A DNA stretch of 64,000 nucleotides from CAYUQT01 sp964596165 (GCA_964596165.1 CAZQTW010000024.1:13603-77602); one strand, 5' to 3'; positions 8,418-17,849 are shown, counted from the first letter of the stretch. Program-made: numbers and translations. Notes: a model not told the origin generated them from the sequence alone.

Positions 8418-9781
8418 AACCCCCACCCTGTTGCCCGACAATTGCGTTTTCTCTCCTGGCAGTGTTGGCCGCGCCCAACGACCTTGGCGCATCGGATGAT
8501 CCGAATGTCCTGAAGAACTGGAAAGTCGTTCCGCTGGCGAACGATTATATCGAGCTGTTCCGATCGCCGGACCCCAAGAACATCTACTCCTACACGCCGG
8601 GACTGGCCGTCTGCCCCAACGGCAGGCTGATCGCCACGATGGAACTGGGCGCCCGCAAGACCACCCCGAAGCCGAAGCTGCCCAAGGCGGTCAAGGGCAC
8701 CGGCCGCGCGATGGTCTTCACCAGCGACGATCGCGGCAAGACGTGGACGTACCGGACGAACTACTCGATGACCTTCGGCCGGCCGTTTGTGGCCGGCAAA
8801 AGCCTCTACATCCTCGGCGAACGAGGCGACATCGTGATCATCCGTTCCGACGACTGGGGCGAGACGTGGTCCGAGCCGGCCCAGCTCACGCAGGGTTGTG
8901 TTTGGCACCAGTCGGCGTGCAACGTCCACTACGCTCGTGGCTGCGTCTACCTCGTCATGGAAAAGCGAAAGCTCAGCGGCAGCATGGAGAAAACCTGGGG
9001 CGTGAGTGAGCTGGCGCCGGTGCTCATGCGGGCCAAGACGGATGCCGATCTCCTCAAACGCGAGAGTTGGACCTTCGCCTCGGAACTCTATTTCTGTGAC
9101 GCAGTGCCCGACCGCAAGCTTGACTGGTTCGGGGTGCCCTTCTTCCCGGCGTTCTACCCCCTGCCATGCCTGCCTTCCCTGACTCGCGGCTGTGCGCCCA
9201 TCGGATGGTTGGAAACGAATGTCGTCCAATTCGTCGATCCGGACCACTACTGGCACGATCCCGCCGGTCGGACGTTCCACCTCTGGATGCGTGCCCACAC
9301 CGGTTCGACCAACCTGGCCGCCATCTGTAAAGTCGTCGAAAAAGAAGATGGCACGATGGCAACGATGATCGAGACCGTTCCTTCCGGGAAGAAATGCGTC
9401 TTCGTGCCCTGTCCGGGTGGGCAGATGCGATTCCACATTCTCTACGACGAGAAGTCCAAACTGTACTGGCTCCTGAGTTCGCAATCGACCGACAGCATGA
9501 CCCGAGCCGATCGGCTTCCGGCCGATCGCTACAACCTCCCCAACAACGAGCGACACCGGCTTCAGCTCCACTTCTCCCGGAACTGCATCGACTGGTGCTT
9601 CGCGGGACTGGTGGCTGTCGGGGGCTCGCCCAAGGAGGCAAGGCACTACGCCAGCATGGTCATCAACGGCGACGATCTGCACATCCTGAGCCGATCGGGC
9701 GATGCCCAGGCCGCCAACGCGCATAACGGCAACATCATCACGTTCCACACCATCAGCAACTTCAGGCGGCTGGCCTACTGA
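8414..9781 (+). CDS. secreted BNR-repeat sialidase-like protein
   Basis: 455 residues with a short signal sequence (IAFSLLAVLAA). Two clear Asp-box motifs (SDDRGKTW and SDDWGETW) mark a six-bladed sialidase/neuraminidase propeller; others are degenerate. Exo-sialidase-like proteins in this phylum act on a range of glycans, so true sialidase activity is not assured. It overlaps the flavin reductase gene by 4 bases. Its 3' end overlaps the convergent GlcNAc-kinase-like gene by 7 bases, which may hint at a shared amino-sugar theme. Confidence 0.78.
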   Translation: MKPPPCCPTIAFSLLAVLAAPNDLGASDDPNVLKNWKVVPLANDYIELFRSPDPKNIYSYTPGLAVCPNGRLIATMELGARKTTPKPKLPKAVKGTGRAMVFTSDDRGKTWTYRTNYSMTFGRPFVAGKSLYILGERGDIVIIRSDDWGETWSEPAQLTQGCVWHQSACNVHYARGCVYLVMEKRKLSGSMEKTWGVSELAPVLMRAKTDADLLKRESWTFASELYFCDAVPDRKLDWFGVPFFPAFYPLPCLPSLTRGCAPIGWLETNVVQFVDPDHYWHDPAGRTFHLWMRAHTGSTNLAAICKVVEKEDGTMATMIETVPSGKKCVFVPCPGGQMRFHILYDEKSKLYWLLSSQSTDSMTRADRLPADRYNLPNNERHRLQLHFSRNCIDWCFAGLVAVGGSPKEARHYASMVINGDDLHILSRSGDAQAANAHNGNIITFHTISNFRRLAY

Positions 9782-10725
9782 TTGGCACCCTCGACCGCAT
9801 CCTGCGCCAGCTTAAGCGCGCCGAGGACAGGATCGGAAACACGACTCGTCGGTTGAGGGTGAAGCCCCCGTGCAGCCAGCGATCGCATCAATCGGTCGCG
9901 AAGACTGCCGCTGCCGAGCAGGACGCCACCGGCAAGCACAAGCGGGAACGCCTTGGCGAAACCGAGTCTACGATTGACGCCGGCAACCAGGACGGCAAGT
10001 TCCGTGGCCGCTTGGTCGAGGATCTTATCCGCCACGGCGTCGCCGTCCTCAGCGGCGGAGATGACCACTTCGGCCAAGCCGGCGATAGCAGCACGGTCGT
10101 CGGCAATGGGCGAGACGGCCGTGATCAGATCGAGCGGCGCCTTGATCCCCAAGCGATCGAGGAACATGTGGAGCAGTTGGGTGGCGGGTCCGCGCTCCTC
10201 GGCCGCCTGCGCGGCCGCTCGCAGTCCGGCGTGGGCAATCGCATAACCGCTGCCCTCGTCGCCCAATAGGAACCCCCATCCCCCTACCCGGCACGTGCGA
10301 CCGTCGGATGACCGCCCAAAGGCGAACGAGCCGGTGCCCGAAATGAGCGCCACGCCCCAGCCGTCGGGCGATCCGGCGGCGAGCACGGGCACGGCATCGT
10401 GCACGATGCGGACATGCCGCGCCAGTCGCCTTCGCTCGAACCACTGGTTGAGTACCCGACGGTTCTCATCGCGGTCGGACCCGGAGAGCCCCAACACCGC
10501 GGCGGTCACCGTCGTGACGGGCAACTTCGCGTCGGCGAACGCGGCGTCAATCGCGCAATCCAGGTTCTCGATGGCACGGTCCAAACCCGCCGCCTGGGGA
10601 TTCGACGAACCGGCGATGCCGCGCCCGATCGGGACCGGTTCACTCCCGAGCGAGGAAGTGGCCAGCCAGGCCACCGTCTTGCTGGCGCCGCCGTCAACAC
10701 CGAGGAGCAGGGTGTCCGTATGCAT
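9775..10725 (-). CDS. N-acetylglucosamine kinase-like, BadF/BadG ATPase family
   Basis: 316 residues from ATG 10725. The N terminus LLLGVDGGASKTVAWL is the phosphate-1 motif of the ASKHA fold, and ISGTGSFAFGR with GWGFLLGDEGSGYAI is typical of the GlcNAc kinase branch. It likely phosphorylates an amino sugar such as GlcNAc or ManNAc in the cytoplasm. An in-frame start at 10761 would add 12 residues of no family likeness. It converges tail-to-tail with the sialidase-like gene, sharing 7 bases. Confidence 0.82.
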   Translation of the reverse strand: MHTDTLLLGVDGGASKTVAWLATSSLGSEPVPIGRGIAGSSNPQAAGLDRAIENLDCAIDAAFADAKLPVTTVTAAVLGLSGSDRDENRRVLNQWFERRRLARHVRIVHDAVPVLAAGSPDGWGVALISGTGSFAFGRSSDGRTCRVGGWGFLLGDEGSGYAIAHAGLRAAAQAAEERGPATQLLHMFLDRLGIKAPLDLITAVSPIADDRAAIAGLAEVVISAAEDGDAVADKILDQAATELAVLVAGVNRRLGFAKAFPLVLAGGVLLGSGSLRDRLMRSLAARGLHPQPTSRVSDPVLGALKLAQDAVEGANQ

Positions 10726-10761
10726 CGGGTCCGTCCGCGCGAGTCGAATGATTCGCTTCAC

Positions 10762-11112
10762 GCAGATCGTCAGTGTAGTGCTTCACGCCGATCGCATGCA
10801 ATCGAATCCACGCGTCTGATGCACCCGCAATCCGTAACCCGCCCAGTCGCACGTCATCTCACGTGTGACAGGACACCGGCCGCGCACCGGGCAATCCCGT
10901 CCGCGGCCCGGCAACCGGGCGGACGGATGGTGCTTCACGACACCGTGCTCGTTCATCGTGGCGCGCCGTTCATGATTGACGATCGTGCCGCGCCGTTCTA
11001 TGCTTATGTAACGTCCGGAGCGGATCCGATGGGGGAAATCGTGTCTGGGCGCGAGCCCATGAGTGCGATGGAGTCGCGCTCCACGAGGCCTGTCTTGGAG
11101 TCGAGCTGAGAG
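10762..11112. other. intergenic region, promoter only
   Basis: No gene seen. It holds the near-repeat pair around CGCGCCGTTC at about 10960 and 10990, and a good promoter candidate for the FHA gene. Confidence 0.5.
10976..11004 (+). promoter_or_regulatory. predicted sigma-70 promoter for FHA/YchF genes
   Basis: TTGACG (10976-10981), a 17-bp spacer and TATGCT (10999-11004). It lies ~110 bases before the FHA gene start. Confidence 0.45.
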
Positions 11113-11448
11113 GTGCAGAAGGCATATCTCCTGGTGCAATTCGCGGGCGGGCGGGTCCAGCGGGTCGAGCTGAACAAGAACCCGATGGTCTTGGGACGGC
11201 ACGTCACGTGCGGTTTTCAGGTGATCGACCGGAAGGTTTCGCGTCGGCATTGCCAGGTAACCTACGCCCAGGGCCAGTGGTTTCTCGAGGACCTCAAGAG
11301 CAAGAATCATACGTGGATGGGCAGTGAAAACGTCGTGAAGACCCCTTTGAATGACGGAGACCAGTTCCGTATCGGTTCGACGTACATAACGTTTCGATCG
11401 GAGGAAGACCCAACCCGAACTTTTACCTCGACGCCCAAGTGGAGTTGA
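11113..11448 (+). CDS. single FHA-domain protein, 111 residues
   Basis: GTG start with GAG upstream (gctgagaggtg). The whole protein is one FHA domain: VLGRHVTCGFQV, then KVSRRHCQVTY and LKSKNHTWMG supply the Arg, Ser-x-x-His and Asn positions that bind phosphothreonine. FHA-only proteins act as adaptors for Ser/Thr kinases. It sits 7 bases upstream of ychF, so the two are probably co-transcribed. The window also holds an FHA-GAF histidine kinase, but no Ser/Thr kinase. Confidence 0.88.
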   Translation: MQKAYLLVQFAGGRVQRVELNKNPMVLGRHVTCGFQVIDRKVSRRHCQVTYAQGQWFLEDLKSKNHTWMGSENVVKTPLNDGDQFRIGSTYITFRSEEDPTRTFTSTPKWS

Positions 11449-11455
11449 CGCCTCT

Positions 11456-12520
11456 ATGAAAGCCGCCCTGATCGGCCTGCCGCAATCGGGCAAGAGCACG
11501 CTGTTCGCCGCCATCACCGGTCATTCGCCCCTGTCCGGACAGACCGGCCAGGAACACCTCGCCTCGGTCAAGGTGCCCGACGAGCGCCTGAAGGTGCTGG
11601 CCAAGATGTACAATCCCCCGAAGATCACCCACGCCACGCTGGAGTTCGTGGATTTCCCCGGTTTCTCGCTGGCCACGCCGCAAGGACAATCCGAGTTCAA
11701 GCGCCACGCCGCGAACCTGCGGACGTGCGACGTGTTGGTGGCCGTGCTGCGGGCGTTTGACAACGCCGCCGTGCCTGCCTATCGGGACCGGGTCGATCCG
11801 GCCGCCGATCTGACCGAGCTGCGCACCGAGTTGGTCTTCGCCGACTTGGAGATTCTCACGAATAGGATCGACCGCCTACACAAGCAGATGACCAAGCCGA
11901 CGCCGACTCACGATCACGATCGCCGCGAGCTGGCGTTGTTGGAACGCTGCAAGGAGGCGCTGGAACAGGACCGTCCGCTTTCCAGCGTCACTCAGAGCGA
12001 TGATGAGAAGCAGATGCTCAAGACGTACGCCTTCCTCACTCAACGGCCGCTCGCGGTGGTCGTCAATGTGAACGAGGGCGATCTGAAAAAGCCGCCCAAG
12101 CTCGATACGAAGGATCTGGCGCACCTGCTCGTGCTTTCGGCGGAGATCGAGGCGGAGATCGCCCAGTTGGATCCGGCCGATCGACCGGCCTTCCTGGCCG
12201 ACATCGGTATCAGCGAGCCGGCGCTCGACAGCCTGGTCCGTACGTGCTACGAGACCGTCGGATACATTTCCTTCATCACCGTGGGTGAAGACGAGGTCCG
12301 AGCCTGGAGCGTACAGAAAGGCGCAACGGCCGTGGAGGCGGCCGGCAAGGTCCACACCGACATCGCCCGCGGTTTCATCCGCGCCGAGACGGTCGCCTAC
12401 GACGATTTGGTTGCGGCCGGGGACATGAAGCGCGCCAAGGCCGCCGGCAAGGTCCGCCAGGAGGGGAAGGGATACGTCGTGAAGGATGGCGACGTGATCC
12501 TGTTCAGGTTCAACGTCTGA
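11456..12520 (+). CDS. ychF: YchF/OLA1-family GTP/ATP-binding protein
   Basis: 354 residues. The N-terminal G domain has Walker A GLPQSGKSTLF, switch II DFPGF and a VVNVNEGD block at the position of the family's NxxE nucleotide-specificity motif. A helical hairpin lies at ~125-180 and a TGS domain ends the protein (KGYVVKDGDVILFRFNV). Family members bind ATP or GTP and associate with ribosomes and stress responses. P-loop residues QS replace the more usual NV. The gene follows the FHA adaptor by 7 bases. Confidence 0.9.
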   Translation: MKAALIGLPQSGKSTLFAAITGHSPLSGQTGQEHLASVKVPDERLKVLAKMYNPPKITHATLEFVDFPGFSLATPQGQSEFKRHAANLRTCDVLVAVLRAFDNAAVPAYRDRVDPAADLTELRTELVFADLEILTNRIDRLHKQMTKPTPTHDHDRRELALLERCKEALEQDRPLSSVTQSDDEKQMLKTYAFLTQRPLAVVVNVNEGDLKKPPKLDTKDLAHLLVLSAEIEAEIAQLDPADRPAFLADIGISEPALDSLVRTCYETVGYISFITVGEDEVRAWSVQKGATAVEAAGKVHTDIARGFIRAETVAYDDLVAAGDMKRAKAAGKVRQEGKGYVVKDGDVILFRFNV

Positions 12521-12840
12521 GCCGGGTTCGCAGTCGATTTCCGATTTAACTCGTTGTCTCCATTCTGTTTACACCTAGGATTCCGCGAATTCGGAGCTGT
12601 AAGTTCTTGTCGAGTCGCGCGATTTGCGTGGCCTCATCTTGCCGGGAGGGGCTGGTCCGCCACGTTGTCTGGCCGTATGATTTATTGGCCGCTAACCGGC
12701 TGACGTGCGTCATCCAATTTGAGCGTGACGCGGGTCTGGACGATGTGTGAAACGCCGAGTGGTGCCTTGGGGTGCCGTTCATCTCCGGCCGTTTCGGAAG
12801 TAGTGGCGACGAGCCGTTCACTTCAGAAAGAGGACATGTC
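12521..12840. other. intergenic region before pseudopilin
   Basis: No gene recognised on either strand. An open frame continues upstream of the pseudopilin ATG as far as 12772, but its residues do not resemble a leader. Confidence 0.4.
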
Positions 12841-13890
12841 ATGAAACGTGCATTACGACTTGGCGGGAGGCGAGCAGCAGGGTTCACATTGATCGAGTTG
12901 CTGGTCGTGGTCGCGATCATCGCGCTGCTGATTTCGATTCTGTTGCCGTCGTTGAGCAAGGCCCGCGCGCAAGCGCGGACGACGCTATGCGCCTCGCGAA
13001 TAAGCCAGTTGACGAAGGCCATGCTGATGTATGCCAACGACTTCGATGAGGTACCGCCATTCATCGGCTGCGGTCACAAGAACTGTGGACAGGAAGAAGC
13101 CTATCCCCAACTCGGTCCAGACGGGATGAATTCGGAACGGTACTTCGCGCAGTTCGAGCAGTGGCTGATCCCCAATATGGCCCCTTCGATGGACGGATCG
13201 AGACCCGGCATATGGCTTGAAGAGGATTGGAACGTGCTCATCGGCACGGCGATGGAGCCCAAAGTCCAAAACGGCACGCTGTTTTCGTATACAAGATTCG
13301 AGAATATGTACCGTTGTCCTGAGTTTGAACGACAGCAGAACAAGACTCAGAATGTGTTCAACTACACGCGAAGTGTACTTGGCCGTAAACTGCTCTCAAA
13401 CAGCCCACTAACTCGGGATCCGGTCGACGATGAACTTGCACCCGGTCCGATCATGAAGCCGAGTATGGTGTATGCACCCGCCGCGATGATGATGATTCTA
13501 GATGAGCAGTGGGACTTCCACTGTGCCGGCAATTACAACAACGGAGGGACTTTCGGTCTGAGCGGCTATTGGATGGCGGCCGAGACGATCCACGGAATCA
13601 TCGGAGACATGGTTGGCGACTACCACGGGAACAAGGGACGAGTACTCGAGTGGCCGGAGATACTGGAAGCGTGCAAGCTGGGGAACGTTGGTTACTATGA
13701 TGGGCATGTGGAAGCCGTTCGCGATCCCTGGCCTTGGCGCAGGGCATCGATGAACGATCTCGGCGCTCTGCAGGCGAGGATCACGGCCGATCCGCTGGCT
13801 GGCGATAAGCTTCTGGGAATCTTGTTGTCAGGTATCTACGCTCAACGCGGCATCGGAATGACCTTCGCCGACGTTCTGGCCTTGCTGTAG
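12841..13890 (+). CDS. type II secretion-type pseudopilin with large C-terminal domain
   Basis: 349 residues. The basic leader MKRALRLGGRRAAG ends before FTLIELLVVVAIIALLISI, the class III signal cut by prepilin peptidase after glycine with methylation of Phe1 and Glu5. The remainder resembles the large planctomycete family of prepilin-like proteins with a globular C-terminal domain (LMYANDFDEVPPF, later YYDGHVEAVRDPWPW). These are membrane-anchored, envelope-facing proteins of unclear role. ATG 12841 is chosen because AGAGGACA precedes it and the leader is typical. No secretion machinery genes are adjacent. Confidence 0.85.
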   Translation: MKRALRLGGRRAAGFTLIELLVVVAIIALLISILLPSLSKARAQARTTLCASRISQLTKAMLMYANDFDEVPPFIGCGHKNCGQEEAYPQLGPDGMNSERYFAQFEQWLIPNMAPSMDGSRPGIWLEEDWNVLIGTAMEPKVQNGTLFSYTRFENMYRCPEFERQQNKTQNVFNYTRSVLGRKLLSNSPLTRDPVDDELAPGPIMKPSMVYAPAAMMMILDEQWDFHCAGNYNNGGTFGLSGYWMAAETIHGIIGDMVGDYHGNKGRVLEWPEILEACKLGNVGYYDGHVEAVRDPWPWRRASMNDLGALQARITADPLAGDKLLGILLSGIYAQRGIGMTFADVLALL

Positions 13891-13951
13891 GTTCGGCTAT
13901 GCTCGGGCCGAGGGGGAGGATCCCGAGTCGGTCTGTAGTCCGGACGCTAAG

Positions 13952-14039
13952 ACGGGACAGGTTCGTCTTCTTGGCCACGTTCTTAATCGCGGCGGTAAGT
14001 TGGATGCGCTTGTTGGCATGAAAAACGAACCTGTCCCGT
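13952..14039. mobile_element. 88-bp MITE-like element with perfect 15-bp inverted ends
   Basis: ACGGGACAGGTTCGT at 13952-13966 is repeated exactly in reverse complement at 14025-14039. Between them lie 58 bp without a T-tract terminator. The size and perfect ends fit a non-autonomous mobile element or REP-type unit. A decayed RAYT transposase lies 0.6 kb away, making a REP/RAYT relationship plausible. No target duplication was identified. Confidence 0.55.
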
Positions 14040-14120
14040 GTTCTTTCAAGGTATCCCCCACCGAATCCCAACGGCGCTGTCTGGCATACCGCCGAGGCAG
14101 ACTGGATCGGCAGGAGAGGT

Positions 14121-14420
14121 TTGACTCATTCCCTCGGAACCGATCCGAACGGGCTTCCGGCGATCGCCTATTGCGATGAGACCGAGAAACGACTGCTGTA
14201 TGCCGTGGCATCAGACCGCCCGGATACGTACTCGCTTGGTATCACGGTGTCTGGGGACGGCGCCGTCCTAACAGATCCCAACGCTGAGCCAAACTGGGAT
14301 GACCAGTACGCCTATGGCACGGTTGTATCGCCGACTGCGGTTCCTGCTGCGCATTGGCACTTCGTGAGGTGGCGTGCAGCGGCAAGGCGGGGTCGGGGCT
14401 TCATCGATCATCAGGCTGGA
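14121..14420 (+). pseudogene. remnant of protein with InlB-type B-repeat domain
   Basis: The frame reads GLPAIAYCDETEKRLLYA and then YSLGITVSGDGAVLTDPN, YAYGTVVSPTAVPAAHW and HFVRW. This matches the consensus of the divergent InlB B-repeat (bacterial repeat) found in large extracellular planctomycete proteins. After the HFVRW block the similarity stops and the frame runs into unrelated sequence containing the transposase remnant. No signal peptide or upstream domain is present, so this is an internal fragment of a lost surface-protein gene. Boundaries are approximate. Confidence 0.6.
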
Positions 14421-14449
14421 CGACCTTTTATTCGAGCTTTTCCAGGAGA

Positions 14450-14835
14450 TCGCAGAGGCAAACTTGCTCGTTTTCAATTCGGCGGATCGGCCGGGACACC
14501 CTGCTTGGCCCGGCATAGCCTGAGGCTCGTGCGGTCAGCCCCGCGGGGTATCCGAACCGCCGACGCGCCGGCCACGCGCCACCGCCCGCGCGACGGTGTC
14601 GTCCCGCCGCCCCTCAGACCATCGTCTGGGGTCCGAGCCGAAGTGTGCGGCCGTCACCTGGATGCTCCGATCGAACCGCAAGTTTCGCCCGGACCGGCTT
14701 GAGCTGGACGTACCGGCTCAGCGCCCAGTAAGGGCCTTCGTTCTCGACGCGCACCGCCTTGTAGCGCCCTTGAAAGAAGTGCCGTACCCGGCGATGGCGT
14801 TTGTTGCCGACCCCCAGCTTCTCCGTTCGAGGCCG
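14450..14835 (-). pseudogene. decayed REP-associated tyrosine transposase (RAYT, Y1 family) C-terminal part
   Basis: On the minus strand, 14810 down to 14640 reads GNKRHRRVRHFFQGRYKAVR, then YWALSRYVQLKPVRAKLAVR. This is close to the C-terminal signature of RAYT/IS200-type transposases (FFQGRYKA then SRYVHLNPVRA). The catalytic HUH and tyrosine regions are missing, and the frame downstream is broken and GC-scrambled. The remnant is therefore inactive. It lies against the 3' end of the YfhO gene. Confidence 0.7.
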
Positions 14836-14868
14836 AGGCCATCAGTGACAGGGAATGTGCAGCCGTCA

Positions 14869-17199
14869 TTATCGAGGGTGTCCCTTCCGTGAGCGGCGTC
14901 GTGTCAGAAGACCGTTGACGCCGAAGAGAACGGCGGCGGAAACGCAGGATAGCACGGCACCGAGCGTAAGACTGAGCGGCTTGTATTCAAAGACCACTTG
15001 GTGGCGCCCGGCGGGCACTCGAACCGCCCTGAAGAGGTAGTTGGCTCGAAGGATCTCAGTTTCAGTGCCGTCCACGAACGCCTTCCAGCCCGGAAACCAC
15101 GTGTCCGTCAGGACCAAGAGCCGTTCCTGGCGGGAGTGAGTCGAGAGGATGACCCGTTCGGCGGCATAAGAGATGATGTCCGCAGCGTCGTCGTCGGCCA
15201 GGGCCGACGTGTGGCGCATTCCGGGGTCCTTCTCGAGCAAGACCGTCGTCCGGTAAGGGTAGTCTGGGTGGGTGATCTTTGAGAGTGCCTCCTGTGCCGA
15301 GCACGTCCTGTAGGTACCCGAAAGGTAGGCGCGCGGTACTGCCGTCGGCCTACGTATGACTATCAACGGCTCATTCGCGGTGCCGTCGGGCAACGACGCA
15401 GCCACGCCTGTCGTAACGCCTGCGGAGTTCGCAAGGCGAGGCACGACCATACACTTGACACTTGCAAGGTCATAGAAGGGGCCGAACATGTTGGGTTCAA
15501 CGTCCCACATGGTACATAGGGCGTTGCCGTTCATAGCCTCGTTTGCGCGTCGCCATCGCTCCGGTATCAGGGGCTCGTAGTCGGTTACGGCAAAGAATCG
15601 CGGTACTGGTCGGAGCGGCTTCGCGGGAATCGACAGGTGAAGATGAAGACGGTCCAGTCCGGCCTCCTCTATTAGGCTACGATCCACCACGGCGTTTACG
15701 GGGTTCATAAAACGGAGGCGCTGTCCATAATACACGGGCACGTCTCGAAGTGATCCGTGAGGAGCTGTTGCATGGGCCAGATCGAGGAGCAAAAAGCCCA
15801 GAAGGAGCGTATGGGCTGCCATGGGACCTGGAGCAGTTCGAGGCCTCCACCATGAGACCGCCAAAGCGGCCGCTGTGATGGCGGCCAGTGCCGGAGCCAA
15901 TGGGGACGAGTAGACAACCATAGCGGCAATCAGGGCAAGAGCGCCCGTCACGACAACCAGAAAGACCCACCAATGCCCACGGAGACCGGGTAGGCCGGTT
16001 CGGAACTCCTCGAGTCCAAGGACAGCGACCGTAATGAGCCCAAAGTAGGTCAGCAGCCTGAATCGGGACGGGGTTCGGAACATCATCCCTGTCGGCAGGT
16101 GCTCGTAGATTCGGTAGAGAGGACCTGTCCAACCATGGTGGCCGAAGGACAGAAGAAAGGAGATCGCGGAGACAACCAGGAAGAACCACAGAACGGGGTC
16201 TCCCCGCCTGCAGATGACGGCCACCAAAACGAGAACGAGCGTGGGGATCCCGAGATAGACGGCATCGGGGGAAGTGTCGAAAGAGATCAGCCTTGGTTTG
16301 GGATCCAAGCTGTTACGCAATGCCTGCCACGTATTCGGCAACTTCCGTTCCATGCCCTGTTCAAGATAGTGGACATGCTGGGGAGTAAGTGCCTTGCTTC
16401 TCATGGTGTTCTGCGTGAGTTCGAGCGTCGGTAGAAGCTGGACTCCGGCCAAGCCGGTGCCAAGCAGGCATCCTGCGCCCAAGGCCGCCATCCGCCGACC
16501 GACCTGAGACGTTAGGCATTCGCTCCCAAGCCACCGTTGGATCAGCCGAAGCAACACGTAGGGCGGCACAACATAGAACGTGTAAACGACGAATTGCGGG
16601 AAGCCGGCCAGAAGCTGTAACGCAGTGCCCAGGACGAAGCCGGTCCACCACTTCACATCCCCTCGCTGGATGAATCGCTCCGCACAGAGGAGGAGGAAAG
16701 GGAGCCACACCAGCGTCGAGACCTGGGGAGGCCAAAAGGTCTGTCCCAGGAGGCAGGCAAAGACATACAGCATGCCTCCGATTCCGGCGGAGTAGGAGCC
16801 GACACCCAGAGAGCGGAAGAACATGGCCGCGAACAGCCCCCCGAGCAACACCTCGCTGAACATCCTCACCTTGAACGCGGCGTCCACGGGCATCAGCACA
16901 GAGAGCAACGTGAGCGGATAGAACACTCCCACCTGCGCGGTGGCCAGAAACGGAACGCCGCAGCACGGGTACGGATTCCAGAGGGGCAGTTCCCCTTGTG
17001 AGAGACGTTCAGCCGCGTATTCCGTCATCGGGTAGTAGTAGAAGATGAGGTCGAACGGGAAGGTCTTTCCCATTTGTCCTGGAGACGCGTTGTGCCTGAA
17101 CCAGAGGACGACCGTGCCCACGAGGACAATCGTCACCAGGGGGGCCGCACGCAAGTAAGAAGAGGATCGGATTCGTCCCCCGGAAGGCATGTTCACCAT
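14869..17199 (-). CDS. YfhO-family integral membrane protein
   Basis: About 776 residues with a dozen or so hydrophobic helices followed by a soluble C-terminal domain (RLLVLTDTWFPGWKAFVDG, then YLFRAVRVPAGRHQVVFEY) and a last helix. That C-terminal pattern and the N-terminal LSQGELPLWNPYPCCGVPF are hallmarks of the YfhO family, GT-C-like proteins linked to glycosylation of envelope polymers. ATG 17199 is preferred because AGGG precedes it; a GTG at 17223 is possible. A second family member lies at 20760-23258. The pair flanks two ATP-grasp genes. Confidence 0.85.
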   Translation of the reverse strand: MVNMPSGGRIRSSSYLRAAPLVTIVLVGTVVLWFRHNASPGQMGKTFPFDLIFYYYPMTEYAAERLSQGELPLWNPYPCCGVPFLATAQVGVFYPLTLLSVLMPVDAAFKVRMFSEVLLGGLFAAMFFRSLGVGSYSAGIGGMLYVFACLLGQTFWPPQVSTLVWLPFLLLCAERFIQRGDVKWWTGFVLGTALQLLAGFPQFVVYTFYVVPPYVLLRLIQRWLGSECLTSQVGRRMAALGAGCLLGTGLAGVQLLPTLELTQNTMRSKALTPQHVHYLEQGMERKLPNTWQALRNSLDPKPRLISFDTSPDAVYLGIPTLVLVLVAVICRRGDPVLWFFLVVSAISFLLSFGHHGWTGPLYRIYEHLPTGMMFRTPSRFRLLTYFGLITVAVLGLEEFRTGLPGLRGHWWVFLVVVTGALALIAAMVVYSSPLAPALAAITAAALAVSWWRPRTAPGPMAAHTLLLGFLLLDLAHATAPHGSLRDVPVYYGQRLRFMNPVNAVVDRSLIEEAGLDRLHLHLSIPAKPLRPVPRFFAVTDYEPLIPERWRRANEAMNGNALCTMWDVEPNMFGPFYDLASVKCMVVPRLANSAGVTTGVAASLPDGTANEPLIVIRRPTAVPRAYLSGTYRTCSAQEALSKITHPDYPYRTTVLLEKDPGMRHTSALADDDAADIISYAAERVILSTHSRQERLLVLTDTWFPGWKAFVDGTETEILRANYLFRAVRVPAGRHQVVFEYKPLSLTLGAVLSCVSAAVLFGVNGLLTRRRSRKGHPR

Positions 17200-17849
17200 G
17201 GAATTGACCCTGATGTGTTTCACGCTCGGTGATACAGCTTGCCGTTTTTCATGGGAGACCGCCTCGGGCTTTCAGCAATTGTGGGTCGCATTTCGGACAG
17301 CGGCTGCGACCACGACCGCCGACACTTCTCGCACCGGAATGTCCGGCATTTCGGCACATCGTTGAGTCGGACGGTCGCCCACAATCGCCACGACGCAATG
17401 TTAGTGTATTCATTGGAGAACTCAAGGCTGCATGTAGCAGATCGATACCGGGGACTCCAAAGCCGGTAAGAGCAAGCCGGGCAGAAAGAACCTCAGGAAA
17501 AGTCCCCAGAGTCGGGTATTCTCTGCCGGCAGCGTGTTGCGAGTCTCTCACACTTTCCGGACACCGTACGAAAGGTACTGACGGCGGAGGGCATCTCCCC
17601 TATGGCCCCCTGCATTGGGGATTCCGAGTCTTGAATTCCCCTTGTCACGAGGTAGTACAGCCCAATCGGACCTGTCACGGCGCAGCGGAGCCGGAGCCGT
17701 TCGACTTCCGCGCCCCTTTCCCACAGGGCAGACCCGGCTGAGCGATCGTGCCGCGTTGACGCCCTTCGCCCGACAGTTCATAGTACACGCACATTCGGAC
17801 AACCGGCGCACGCCGCCGAGCCGTTACGCGAAAGCGAGGGCATTCAAGG
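17200..17849. other. 650-bp intergenic region between divergent genes
   Basis: It separates the leftward YfhO gene from the rightward ATP-grasp gene and must hold both promoters, but no convincing -35/-10 pair was found. No gene or structured RNA was recognised. Confidence 0.45.

Noticed and set aside
8348..9748. 466-codon antisense frame over the sialidase-like gene
   Set aside because: Shadow of a gene with Asp-box motifs and signal peptide.
12546..12840. Possible short coding remnant upstream of the pseudopilin (minus strand)
   Set aside because: The translation has no recognisable family and no ribosome site; treated as intergenic.
13952..14039. Inverted repeat considered as a terminator of the pseudopilin gene
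   Set aside because: The arms are 58 bases apart and no T-tract follows, so an element with terminal repeats fits better.
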